64,000 nt of DNA from Dokdonella_A sp963758365 (GCA_963758365.1 CAVWVB010000001.1:930001-994000); one strand, 5' to 3'. Shown: positions 27,850 through 36,701, counted from the stretch's first letter. Notes: a model not told the origin generated them from the sequence alone. Program-made: numbers and translations.

Positions 27850-28140
27850 ATGTCCAAGGGACAGTCGTTGCAGGATCCGTTTCTGAATGCATTGCGGCGC
27901 GAGCGGGTACCGGTATCGGTCTACCTCGTCAATGGAATCAAGCTGCAGGGCACGGTGGAGTCGTTCGACCAGTTCGTCGTGCTACTCCGCAATACAGTCA
28001 GCCAGATGGTCTACAAGCACGCGATTTCGACAGTCGTGCCGTCGCGCAACGTGCGCATGGGTGGCCCCGAAGGTGCGCCGAATGCGGCGGCCAGCAGCCA
28101 TGCGCCCGAGGCGTCGGCCGCCGAGGAAAGCGACGCCTGA
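27850..28140 (+). CDS. hfq: RNA chaperone Hfq
   Basis: A 96-aa Hfq, forming a hexameric ring that pairs small RNAs with mRNAs. Sm1 spans QDPFLNALRRERVPVSVYL to about residue 50, and Sm2 is in MVYKHAISTVVPSR. A short Ala/Ser/Glu-rich tail ends the protein. AGGTGGAG lies about 9 nt before the ATG, which decides this start against in-frame upstream options. Between miaA and hflX. Confidence 0.97.
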   Translation: MSKGQSLQDPFLNALRRERVPVSVYLVNGIKLQGTVESFDQFVVLLRNTVSQMVYKHAISTVVPSRNVRMGGPEGAPNAAASSHAPEASAAEESDA

Positions 28141-28259
28141 GCGATATGAAGCGCAGGCCGCGTGCACGGTTCGGCTTGAATGGCCGCCCCGTGGACGCAT
28201 GTTGTCCGGTCAACGCGCCTCGCTCGCGTCCGCCGCCGCTCCATCGAAGGTGACTGCTC

Positions 28260-29609
28260 CTGTTCGAACGATCCAGAAAGGGTGAACGCGCGCTGCTCCT
28301 GCTTCCGCAGGCACCGGGGCGTCACGATCCGCTGGCGGGCGAGGAGTTCGCCGAACTCGCGCGATCCGCAGGTGCGCGCGTCGTCGGCAGCCTGGCGTCG
28401 CGTGTCGAACGCCCCAACCCGCGTTATTTCATCGGCACCGGCAAGGCCGAAGAGTTGCGTGAGCAGCGCCACGCGCTCGACGCGGACCTGATCCTGGTGA
28501 ACCATGCGCTGAGTCCGGTGCAGGAGCGCAATCTCGAGAAGCTGACCGAGTGCCGGGTGGTCGACCGCACCGGCCTGATACTCGACATCTTCGCGCAGCG
28601 CGCCCGGTCCCACGAAGGCAAGCTGCAGGTCGAACTGGCGCAGCTCAAGCACATGTCGACGCGGCTGGTTCGCGGCTGGACCCATCTGGAACGCCAGCGC
28701 GGCGGCGCGATCGGCCTGCGCGGCCCCGGCGAGACCCAGCTCGAACTCGATCGGCGCCTGCTCGGGGACCGTGTCAAGCAGCTGCAGAAGCGCATGAAGA
28801 AGGTCGAGACCCAGCGTGTCCAGGCGCGGCGTTCACGGCAGCGCAACGCGCTGCCGGTCGTGGCGCTGGTCGGCTACACGAACACCGGCAAGTCGACGTT
28901 GTTCAACGCGCTGACCGGCGCGGCGGTCTATGCGGCCGATCAGTTGTTCGCGACGCTCGATCCGACGCTGCGGCGCATCGATGGTCTCGATTGCGGTCCT
29001 GTCCTGCTCGCCGATACGGTCGGGTTCATTCGCGAACTGCCGCACGATCTCGTCGCCGCGTTTCGCTCGACGCTCGCCGAGGCGCGCGACGCCGACCTGC
29101 TTCTCCACGTCGTCGACGCTGCGGACCCCGAGCGCGAGCAGCGCATCGGCGATGTCGAGGACGTGCTCAAGGAAATCGGTGCCGACGAGCTGCCGCAGGT
29201 GCTGGTCTACAACAAGATCGATCTGGTTTCCGCCAACGGCGCTGGGGACGGCGATCTCGAGGCGGGCATCGGCGGCCATCCTTCGCGAGGAATGATTCCA
29301 CGGGTCGACTGGATCAACGGCGGTACCTTGCCGCGCGCCTGGGTCTGCGCGCGTGATGGCGCCGGTATCGACGGCTTGCTGCAGGCAATCGGCGCGCGTC
29401 TCGGCGCCGAGCGCGTGCAGACCGACCTGCATGTGCCGGCCAATGCCGGCCGCTTGCGTGCGCGCCTGCACGCGCAGGGGCTGGTTGCCGGTGAATCCGC
29501 CGACGAAGCCGGCTGGCACATCCGCATCGATGCGCCACGCACGCTGGTCGAGCCCCTGTTCGGACTGCCGGGCGGGGACGGCGACTGGTTGCGCGAACGC
29601 GTTGGATGA
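28260..29609 (+). CDS. hflX: Ribosome-associated GTPase HflX
   Basis: A 449-aa GTPase that splits stalled or hibernating 70S ribosomes. An N-terminal nucleotide-binding domain (NPRYFIGTGKAEEL) and a helical linker ending in GGAIGLRGPGETQLE precede the G domain with GYTNTGKST, DTVGF and NKID. The start is unusual. The frame reads TGA CTG CTC CTG TTC GAA CGA, with no ATG, GTG or TTG until 28455, deep inside the conserved domain. The product from the CTG at 28260 begins FERSRKGERALLL, as family members do, and GAAGGTGA (28246-28253) is well spaced. I therefore call a CTG start. Confidence 0.92.
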   Translation: MFERSRKGERALLLLPQAPGRHDPLAGEEFAELARSAGARVVGSLASRVERPNPRYFIGTGKAEELREQRHALDADLILVNHALSPVQERNLEKLTECRVVDRTGLILDIFAQRARSHEGKLQVELAQLKHMSTRLVRGWTHLERQRGGAIGLRGPGETQLELDRRLLGDRVKQLQKRMKKVETQRVQARRSRQRNALPVVALVGYTNTGKSTLFNALTGAAVYAADQLFATLDPTLRRIDGLDCGPVLLADTVGFIRELPHDLVAAFRSTLAEARDADLLLHVVDAADPEREQRIGDVEDVLKEIGADELPQVLVYNKIDLVSANGAGDGDLEAGIGGHPSRGMIPRVDWINGGTLPRAWVCARDGAGIDGLLQAIGARLGAERVQTDLHVPANAGRLRARLHAQGLVAGESADEAGWHIRIDAPRTLVEPLFGLPGGDGDWLRERVG

Positions 29610-29800
29610 CGCGCACTTGGCTTGCCGCTGGCGGCGACCCTACCTACAATCCTTCGGCAACCCTGCATTGATGGTGCGCTTCCTGCGCCGAAGCGGTTCG
29701 CGGTTGCCTCGACGACCGCGAAGCATTCCGAGAACCGGTCGAATCCCGGCGTCGACAACGCCAGGCATGCGTGCGACCCGCGAACAGGAGGTAGGCAACG

Positions 29801-30889
29801 ATGGCATGGAATGAACCCGGCAGCGGCAAGCAACGCGATCCGTGGCGCGACAACGGCAGCGGCGGCGGAGGCGGAGGAGGCGGCCCGTCCCCGGATTTCG
29901 ACGCATGGATGAAGCGCGTCCGCGATTTCTTCGGCCGTGTTTTCGGCGGTGGCGGTGGTGGCTTCGGCGTTGCCGCGGTGGGCATCCTGATCGCCTATCT
30001 GGCATTCAACAGCTTCGCACGGATCAACGCGAGCGAGACCGGCGTGGTGCTGCGATTCGGCCAGTTCTCGCGACTGATGACGCCGGGTATCAATTTCAAG
30101 TTTCCGGACCCGATCGAGTCGGTGACCAAGGTCGACATCGGTTCGGTGTTCCAGACCAACGACCAGGTGCGCATGCTGACCAAGGACGAGAACATCATCA
30201 TGGTCGACTTCAACGTGCAGTACCGCATCGCCGATCCGAAACTCTATCTGTTCGGCGTGCGCGATCCCGACGAAACACTCGGCCAGGCTGCGGAGAGCGC
30301 GGTACGCACCGTGATCGGCAGCAGCACGATGGACATGATCCTGTCCGGGCAGCGCACCGAGCTGATGGCCGATGCGAAGAAACTGCTGCAGTCGACGCTG
30401 GACCGCTACAAGACGGGCCTCGCATTGACCGAGCTCAACTTCCAGAACCTGCGGCCGCCACAGGAAGTCAAGGACGCGTTCGATGACGCGAACCGCGCGC
30501 TGCAGGACAAGCAGCGGCTCGAGGAGGAGGCCAAGGCCTATGCGAGCCAGGTCGTGCCCGAGGCGCGCGGTGATGCGGCCGGTACGCGCGCCGAGGCCGA
30601 GGGCTACAAGAGCGAACGCATCGCGCGCGCCGAGGGCGATGCGCAGCGCTTCAACCTGGTCGAGGCGCAGTATCGCGCCGCTCCGGAAGTCACCCGCAAG
30701 CGTCTGTATCTCGAAACCATGGAACAGGTGGTCGGGGAAACCCCGAAGGTCGTCGATTTCACGTCCGGCAAGAACATTCTCTCGCTGCCGCTGACCGGCG
30801 ACGGCAAGGGACTCTCGAGCGACGTGACAGGCGCCGCCGTAATCACGCCCGATCCGAATCGGCCCAAGTCGGGCAAGGGAGGCCACTGA
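29801..30889 (+). CDS. hflK: HflK, SPFH-domain regulator of FtsH
   Basis: A 362-aa membrane protein that forms the HflKC cage around the FtsH protease. It has a Gly-rich cytoplasmic head (runs of 8 Gly near residue 21), a membrane helix at ~55-73 (VAAVGILIAYLAFNSF), and a periplasmic SPFH/band-7 domain (GVVLRFGQFSRLMTPGINF). A long Ala/Glu/Arg coiled coil and a Pro/Gly-rich tail follow. AGGAGGT precedes the start. The stop shares a base with the hflC ATG. Confidence 0.95.
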   Translation: MAWNEPGSGKQRDPWRDNGSGGGGGGGGPSPDFDAWMKRVRDFFGRVFGGGGGGFGVAAVGILIAYLAFNSFARINASETGVVLRFGQFSRLMTPGINFKFPDPIESVTKVDIGSVFQTNDQVRMLTKDENIIMVDFNVQYRIADPKLYLFGVRDPDETLGQAAESAVRTVIGSSTMDMILSGQRTELMADAKKLLQSTLDRYKTGLALTELNFQNLRPPQEVKDAFDDANRALQDKQRLEEEAKAYASQVVPEARGDAAGTRAEAEGYKSERIARAEGDAQRFNLVEAQYRAAPEVTRKRLYLETMEQVVGETPKVVDFTSGKNILSLPLTGDGKGLSSDVTGAAVITPDPNRPKSGKGGH

Positions 30890-31749
30890 TGCGCTTCGGT
30901 TCAATCGTCGCCGTCCTCGTCCTGATCCTCGTCGCGTTCAGTTCGATGTTCGTGGTCAACGAGCGTCAGACCGCCCTCCTGCTGCAGTTCGGGCGCATCG
31001 TGCGCACCGGTTTCGAGCCCGGACTGCATTTCAAGATTCCGCTGATCCAGCAGGTACAGCGCTTCGACAAGCGCGTGCTGACGCTCGACTCCGCACCGGA
31101 GCGCTATCTCACCTCGGAGAAGAAGGACGTCAACATCGACTTCTTCGTGAAGTGGCGCATCGCCGATGCCGCGAAGTTCTGGGTTGCGGTCGGCGGCAAC
31201 GAGGACCGCGCGCAGCAGCGCGTAATGCCGAACGTCAAGGAGGGACTGCGCACGGCGGTCAATTCACGTACCTTGCAGGAGCTCGTCTCGGGCGGACGCG
31301 CGGACGTGACCCAGCACCTGATCACCGAAGCCAATCGCGCGATGAATGGCCTCGGAATCGAGATCGTCGACCTGCGCATCAAGCGCATCGATCTGCCCGA
31401 GGACGGCACCGTGATCGGCTCGGTCTACGAACGCATGCGTTCGGAACGCAAGAAGGTCGCGAACCAGCTGCGCGCGGAAGGCTCGGAGACCGCCAAGACG
31501 ATACGCGCCGATGCCGATCGCCAGGTTCAGGTGATCAATGCCGAGGCCTATCGCGATGCGCAGAAGACGCGTGGCGAGGGCGACGCGGCTGCATCGCAGA
31601 CGTATGCGGCCGCGTACGGCCGCGACGCCGACTTCTATGCGTTCTATCGCAGCCTCGAGGCGTACCGCGAGTCGTTCGCGACTCCGAACGGAGTGCTCGT
31701 GCTCGATCCGAAATCGGAGTTCCTGCGTTACCTCCAGGAGAGCAAGTGA
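30889..31749 (+). CDS. hflC: HflC, SPFH-domain regulator of FtsH
   Basis: A 286-aa partner of HflK. It has an N-terminal signal-anchor (IVAVLVLILVAFSSMFVVNE), a band-7 domain (TALLLQFGRIVRTGFEPGL) and a coiled coil with the family motif IRADADRQVQVINAEAYRDA. It ends in FLRYLQESK. Translation is coupled to hflK (TGATG) and to the DUF2065 gene (GTGA). Confidence 0.95.
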   Translation: MRFGSIVAVLVLILVAFSSMFVVNERQTALLLQFGRIVRTGFEPGLHFKIPLIQQVQRFDKRVLTLDSAPERYLTSEKKDVNIDFFVKWRIADAAKFWVAVGGNEDRAQQRVMPNVKEGLRTAVNSRTLQELVSGGRADVTQHLITEANRAMNGLGIEIVDLRIKRIDLPEDGTVIGSVYERMRSERKKVANQLRAEGSETAKTIRADADRQVQVINAEAYRDAQKTRGEGDAAASQTYAAAYGRDADFYAFYRSLEAYRESFATPNGVLVLDPKSEFLRYLQESK

Positions 31750-31931
31750 CCAGTGATCTGGCCGCGGCTTTGTGCCTCGTGCTGGTTCTGGAAGGCCTGT
31801 TCCTGTTCGCCGCTCCCGAGTCGTGGAAACGCATGGCCGAGCAGATACAGCAGATCGAGGCGCGGCGACTGCGCGTGATCGGCGGCGGCATGGTCTTGGT
31901 CGGCCTGGTGCTGTTGCGGGTCGTGCATTGA
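31746..31931 (+). CDS. DUF2065 (YjeT-like) small membrane protein
   Basis: A 61-aa protein with two membrane helices: LAAALCLVLVLEGLFLFAAP and the Gly-rich RVIGGGMVLVGLVLLRVV. WKRMAEQIQQIEARRLR between them is the family signature. The GTG start overlaps the hflC stop (GTGA). It lies between hflC and purA as in many proteobacteria. Function unknown. Confidence 0.9.
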   Translation: MTSDLAAALCLVLVLEGLFLFAAPESWKRMAEQIQQIEARRLRVIGGGMVLVGLVLLRVVH

Positions 31932-31970
31932 AAGCCGGGATCGAAAATTGGCGACCTCGGCGCAGGCAGG

Positions 31971-32124
31971 GCGAGCGCCCGAGGCAGGAGCCGAGGGCCG
32001 GGTGACTTGACGAAATCATGGAGGATTGAGTCTAGTCACCGACGTCGCCCCAAGAGCGGGCGTTCCAAACGTGGCGGAACATGAACATGGGCAAGTCAGT
32101 TGTCATTCTCGGCGCGCAGTGGGG
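31971..32124 (+). repeat. Direct repeat copy 1: truncated duplicate of the purA leader and first codons
   Basis: 154 bp identical to 32169-32322, offset 198 bp. It contains the purA upstream region, its ATG (here 32081) and 14 codons up to GAQWG. It then diverges and reads to a TGA at 32201-32203, giving a 40-codon stunted PurA-like peptide. Both copies contain the inverted repeat GGTGACT/AGTCACC. Confidence 0.95.
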
Positions 32125-32140
32125 GCGAGCACGCGCGTTT

Positions 32141-32164
32141 GCGCGATGCCCTCAGGCATTGCGC
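32141..32164 (+). repeat. Palindromic filler between the purA repeats
   Basis: The 44 bp between the two repeats (32125-32168) hold a 10-bp stem, GCGCGATGCC (32141-32150) with GGCATTGCGC (32155-32164), one G-U pair, loop CTCA. It looks like a small REP-type hairpin. There is no T-run, so it is not a standard terminator. Confidence 0.7.
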
Positions 32165-32168
32165 GCAT

Positions 32169-32322
32169 GCGAGCGCCCGAGGCAGGAGCCGAGGGCCGGG
32201 TGACTTGACGAAATCATGGAGGATTGAGTCTAGTCACCGACGTCGCCCCAAGAGCGGGCGTTCCAAACGTGGCGGAACATGAACATGGGCAAGTCAGTTG
32301 TCATTCTCGGCGCGCAGTGGGG
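32169..32322 (+). repeat. Direct repeat copy 2: functional purA leader
   Basis: Identical to 31971-32124; it runs from the purA upstream region into codon 15 of intact purA (ATG at 32279). GGTGACT and AGTCACC flank a ~26-nt loop, and CGCCC/GGGCG lies closer to the start, so the leader could fold. Confidence 0.95.
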
Positions 32323-33577
32323 CGACGAAGGCAAAGGCAAGATCGTCGATCTCCTGACCCAGGACATCGGCGCGGTCGTGCGCTTCCAGGGTGGTCACAA
32401 TGCAGGCCACACCCTGGTCATCAAGGGCAAGAAGACCGTGCTGCACCTGATTCCCTCCGGCATCCTGCGCGACGATGCGCTGTGCCTGATCGGCAACGGC
32501 GTCGTGCTGAGTCCGGCCGCGCTGCAGAAGGAGATCGCCGAACTCGAGGCCAATGGTGTCGAGGTGCGCCAACGCCTGAAGATCAGCCCCGCGGCGCCGC
32601 TGATCATGCCGTACCACATCGCGCTCGATCAGGCGCGCGAGAGGAAGGCCGGCGGCAAGGCGATCGGCACGACCGGGCGCGGCATCGGCCCGGCCTACGA
32701 GGACAAGGTCGCACGGCGCGGCATTCGCGTCGCCGACCTGCATTACCCCGCCCAGCTCGCGGATCTGCTGCGCACCGCGCTCGACTATCACAATTTCGTA
32801 TTGACGAACTACCTCGACGCCGAAGCGGTGGATTTCCAGCAGACCTACGACGACGCAGTCGCATTCGGCGAATACGTGCAGCCGATGAAGTCCGACGTCG
32901 CCGGCATCCTGCATGAGTTGCGCCGGCAGGGCAGGCGTGTGCTGTTCGAAGGTGCGCAGGGCGCGCTGCTGGACATCGACCACGGTACCTATCCATACGT
33001 CACGTCGAGCAACACCACGATCGGCGGTGCGCTCGCAGGCAGCGGCGTCGGCGCGGATTACATCGACTACGTGCTCGGCATCGCCAAGGCCTATGCGACG
33101 CGCGTCGGTGGTGGTCCGTTCCCGACCGAACTCGACGACGAAGTCGGCGAGGGCATCCGCAGGCGCGGCCAGGAATTCGGCGCGACCACCGGGCGCCCGC
33201 GACGTTGCGGCTGGATCGACATCGTCGCGCTCAAGCGCGCGGTCGCGATCAACGGCATCAGCGGCCTGTGCATCACCAAGCTCGACATCCTCGATGGCAT
33301 GGACAAGCTCAAGCTCTGCATCGCCTACCGCTATCGCGGCAAGGAAACCGAGTACGCGCCGCTCGACGCGCAGGGCTGGGACGAATGCGAACCGGTGTAT
33401 CTCGAATTCCCAGGCTGGAGCGAGAACACGCACGGCATCACCGAATGGGACCAGCTCCCGGCCGCCGCGCGCGCGTACCTGCGCGCACTCGAGGAACTCG
33501 CGGGCTGCCCGCTCTCGATCGTCAGCACCGGTCCGGACCGCGACGCGAACATCGTCTTGCGCGATCCGTTCGCGTGA
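32279..33577 (+). CDS. purA: Adenylosuccinate synthetase
   Basis: A 432-aa enzyme joining IMP and aspartate with GTP hydrolysis, the first committed step to AMP. The N-terminal GAQWGDEGKGK is the P-loop and catalytic Asp. The HNAGHTL, TTGRGIGPAYEDK, FEGAQGALLDIDHGTYPYV and RRCGWIDIVALK motifs are all intact. Start MNMGK at 32279 or the second ATG at 32285. The leader and first 15 codons are duplicated just upstream, so two initiation regions exist for one intact gene. Confidence 0.97.
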   Translation: MNMGKSVVILGAQWGDEGKGKIVDLLTQDIGAVVRFQGGHNAGHTLVIKGKKTVLHLIPSGILRDDALCLIGNGVVLSPAALQKEIAELEANGVEVRQRLKISPAAPLIMPYHIALDQARERKAGGKAIGTTGRGIGPAYEDKVARRGIRVADLHYPAQLADLLRTALDYHNFVLTNYLDAEAVDFQQTYDDAVAFGEYVQPMKSDVAGILHELRRQGRRVLFEGAQGALLDIDHGTYPYVTSSNTTIGGALAGSGVGADYIDYVLGIAKAYATRVGGGPFPTELDDEVGEGIRRRGQEFGATTGRPRRCGWIDIVALKRAVAINGISGLCITKLDILDGMDKLKLCIAYRYRGKETEYAPLDAQGWDECEPVYLEFPGWSENTHGITEWDQLPAAARAYLRALEELAGCPLSIVSTGPDRDANIVLRDPFA

Positions 33578-33743
33578 GTCGACCACTCCGACTCGACGCA
33601 CTGCGTGTCCGATAGGGGGCGACAACAGCAGTCATCGCACTGTCTCTGTAGGTCGCTGGGAATGCGTGGTTGCAGCGCACGTGGCGCGCTTGCGACGGCT
33701 CTTGCGCATCGTTAGCCGGATCGAGAAAGCCAGGGGAACGACC

Positions 33744-34403
33744 ATGACCACACTGACCGAACGCTTCACCCACGCCGTCGACTACGCGCGCATCGCCCAC
33801 GCCAGCCAGGTGCGCAAGGGCTCGGGTATCCCGTACCTCTATCATCTGCTCGGCGTTGCCAGCCTCGTCCTGGAATTCGGTGGTGACGAAGACCAGGCCA
33901 TCGCCGGCCTGCTGCACGATACCATCGAGGACTGCGGCGCCGAACACGAAGCCCGCATCCGCGAACAATTCGGCGAGCGCGTCGCTGCCATCGTCGTGGC
34001 CTGCACCGATGGGACCGCTGAAGGCAAATCCGCTCACGCCGACAAGGACGCGAAGCATCGAGACTGGCTCGCGCGCAAGCAGGCCTACTTAACTCACCTC
34101 GCGCACGCCAACGTCGAGACCCTGCTCGTTTCCGGTTGCGACAAACTCCACAACGCGCGCGCCATTGTGCAGGACATGGAGAATCCTCAAGTTGGCATCG
34201 CCGTGTTCGACCGCTTCACCGGCCGACGCGACGGCACGCTGGGCTACTACGAATCTCTGGCTCGCATTTTCGCCGAGCACGACGTACCGACCGCACCGGT
34301 ATTCGATGCGGTCGTCGCGCGCATGCACCGGTTGGCCAGCGCGAACGCGCGCATACCGCTGGCGACATCGAACGATCGGTTAATCTCCGCAGCACAGGAG
34401 TGA
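33744..34403 (+). CDS. HD-domain hydrolase, SpoT/MESH1-like (possible alarmone hydrolase)
   Basis: A 219-aa single HD domain with the layout of (p)ppGpp hydrolases: AHASQVRKGSGIPYLYH (His34), LLHDTIED (His58-Asp59, Glu62-Asp63) and CDKLHNARAI (the Asp before KLHN). It has no synthetase, TGS or ACT part, as in small alarmone hydrolases, but is longer (MESH1 ~180 aa). AGGGGAA precedes the ATG. Its stop lies only 10 bp before hsdM, so it probably shares the R-M transcript. It may instead be a chance neighbour acting in the stringent response; substrate unknown. Confidence 0.75.
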   Translation: MTTLTERFTHAVDYARIAHASQVRKGSGIPYLYHLLGVASLVLEFGGDEDQAIAGLLHDTIEDCGAEHEARIREQFGERVAAIVVACTDGTAEGKSAHADKDAKHRDWLARKQAYLTHLAHANVETLLVSGCDKLHNARAIVQDMENPQVGIAVFDRFTGRRDGTLGYYESLARIFAEHDVPTAPVFDAVVARMHRLASANARIPLATSNDRLISAAQE

Positions 34404-34413
34404 GTGGACGGCA

Positions 34414-36538
34414 ATGAACCATAGCGAGATCGTCAGTTTTCTCTGGGGCGTCGCCGACCTCATCCGCGATACGTTCAAACGCGGCAAGTATCAGGATATT
34501 ATCCTGCCGCTTACCGTCCTTCGCCGTCTCGACTGCGTGCTGGCCGGCACCAAGGAGAAGGTGCTCGCGAAGCAGGCCGAGCTGCGCGGCAGGAAACTCG
34601 AAAACCTCGATCCGCAACTGAGAAAGATCGCCGGCTTCGCGTTCTACAACACCTCGCGCTACGACTTCGAGAAGCTGCTAGCCGATGCGCCGCACCTCGC
34701 CGCCAACCTGCGCAACTACATTGCCGGTTTCAGCCCCAACATGCGCGAGGTGCTGGAGAAGTTCGACTTCGACAACACGATCAGCAAGCTCGACGAGGCG
34801 GGCCTGCTGTTCCAGGTGCTGGAGCGCTTCAGGAATGTGGACCTGCACCCGGACGCGATCGACAACCCGACCATGGGCACGATCTTCGAGGAGCTGATCC
34901 GCAAGTTCAATGAAGCGCTGAACGAGAACCCGGGCGAGCACTTCACGCCGCGCGATGTCGTGCATCTGATGGTGGACCTGATGCTCGCCGGCGACGAGAA
35001 GGAGATCCGCGCCAAGAAGGCGATCCGCACCGTTTACGACCCGTGCTGCGGCTCCGGTGGCATGCTGATGATCACCAAGGAACACATCACCGTTGGACTG
35101 CGCAAGAACGGCGATCTCCTGCGCCCCGCGATCAACGAAAACGCGGAGATCCATCTTTTCGGCCAGGAGGTGAATCCGGAAACGTGGGCCGTGTCGAAGT
35201 CGGATCTCTTCATGAAGGACCCGACCGGCCGTGACGCCGATCACATCAGCTATGGAAGCACGCTTTCCAACGACCGCCACGCCCGTACGACGTTCGACTA
35301 CCTGATCGCCAATCCGCCTTACGGCAAGGACTGGAAGCGCGACGAGGACGCGGTGCGAGCCGAGCACGAGCGCGGCGCCGCAGGGCGTTTCGCACCGGGA
35401 CTTCCGCGCATCAGTGATGGCCAGTTGCTGTTCCTGCTGCACATGCTCGCGCATGCCAGGGAGCCGAAAGACGGTGGCTCGCGCATCGCGATCATCATGA
35501 ACGGCTCGCCGCTGTTCACCGGTGACGCCGGCAGTGGCGAGAGCGAGATCCGTCGTTTCGTTCTCGAGAACGATCTGCTGGAAGCGCTGGTCGCACTTCC
35601 CGAGCAGCTCTTCTACAACACGGGGATCGCGACCTACGTGTGGGTCGTGACGAACCGCAAGGCGCCGGCGCGCAAGGGCAAGGTCCAGCTCATCGACGCC
35701 ACCTCGTTCTGGGTTCCGATGCGCAAGAGCCTCGGCGACAAGCGGCGCGAGATTCCGCTCGACCGTTCGCAAGATATCCTGCGAATCCTCTCCAACTTCA
35801 AGGACGGCGAGACGCGAAAGGCGACGAAGGACGGAAAGGAGGAGGACATTGACGGTCAGCCGCATCTTCCCGACCACGCACTTCGGCTTCCGCAAGATCA
35901 CCGTCGATCGACCGCTGCGGCTCAACTTCCAGGCCAGCGCGGAGCGCATCGCCCGCCTCGAGGACGAGAAGGGCTTCCAGGCACTCGCGCAGTCGAAGAA
36001 AAAGGGCGCCGCGGGTACGAAGGAGCAGGCCGAAGGACGCGCCCTGCAGGAGACGATCCGAAAACTCCTGCAGGCGCTCCCGGCCAAGCTCATCAAGGAT
36101 CGCGCCGAATTCGAGCGTCTGCTCGACGCCGCGTTGAAGAAGGCCAGCGTGAAACTCCCGGCGCCCGCCAGAAAAGCCATCCTCTCCGCGCTTTCCGAGC
36201 GCGACGAGAGCGCCGCCATCTGCCGTGACAAGGACGGCAACCCGGAGCCCGACCCGGAACTGCGTGATACGGAAAGCGTGCCGCTCGCCGAGCGCGTCGA
36301 AGCATTTTTCGAGCGCGAGGTCCGTCCGCATGTCCCCGACGCATGGATCGATACCGGCAAGCGCGACCCAAAGGACGGTCAGGTCGGCCTCATCGGCTAC
36401 GAGATCAACTTCAACCGCTACTTCTACCGTTACACGCCGCCACGGCCGCTGGAGGAGATCGAGTCCGACATCCGCGGCATCGAGTCCGACATCATGCGTA
36501 TGCTGGCGGAAGTGACGGGGAGCGTGCCGACCGAGTGA
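34414..36538 (+). pseudogene. hsdM: Type I restriction-modification methylase HsdM, split by a +1 frameshift
   Basis: Two abutting frames encode one ~707-aa HsdM. Frame one (34414 to ~35848, ~478 codons) has the helical HsdM N domain, the SAM motif DPCCGSGGML (210-218) and catalytic IANPPYG (NPPY at 300-303), and breaks off after DGKEED. The second frame starts at a TTG at 35849 (TVSRIFPTTHFGFRKI) and runs 229 codons to VTGSVPTE. One surplus base near 35848 explains the shift. AAGGAGG (35836-35842) sits 6 nt before that TTG, so the C-terminal part could be made separately or by frameshifting. An assembly error is equally possible. First R-M gene of the island. Confidence 0.85.
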
Positions 36539-36546
36539 CACCGAAT

Positions 36547-36572
36547 GTCGGCACTCCAGCGCAAGTGCCGAC
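36547..36572. promoter_or_regulatory. Inverted repeat 1 upstream of abiEi (also terminator-like)
   Basis: GTCGGCACT (36547-36555) and AGTGCCGAC (36564-36572) form a perfect 9-bp dyad with an 8-nt loop, followed by GTTTT. It could end hsdM transcription. It also shares the GTCGG/CCGAC half-sites of the second repeat nearer abiEi, so it may be an operator. Confidence 0.6.
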
Positions 36573-36649
36573 GTTTTGCGCCGCCTGCCGCATCGGCCGA
36601 TCGCCCGCTCCGCTGATCTTTTTGCAGCAGACGTTGCTGTTGCGGAAAA

Positions 36650-36680
36650 TTGTCGGTAGTGTTGCGATCTGTACCGACAA
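36650..36680. promoter_or_regulatory. Inverted repeat 2 upstream of abiEi, candidate autoregulatory operator
   Basis: TTGTCGGTA (36650-36658) and TACCGACAA (36672-36680) form a perfect 9-bp dyad with 13 bp between, ending 21 bp before the abiEi ATG. AbiEi antitoxins are known to repress their operons by binding paired inverted repeats; the assignment here is inference. Confidence 0.6.
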
Positions 36681-36701
36681 ATTCCCGGACAAAGCCACAC
36701 A

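Noticed and set aside
32026..32208. TTG-initiated frame present in both purA leader copies
   Set aside because: Out of frame with purA, no ribosome site; appears twice only because the DNA is duplicated.
36547..36577. Plain Rho-independent terminator for hsdM
   Set aside because: Only four T follow and the stem matches a second dyad at abiEi, so I list it as a regulatory repeat with terminator as an alternative.
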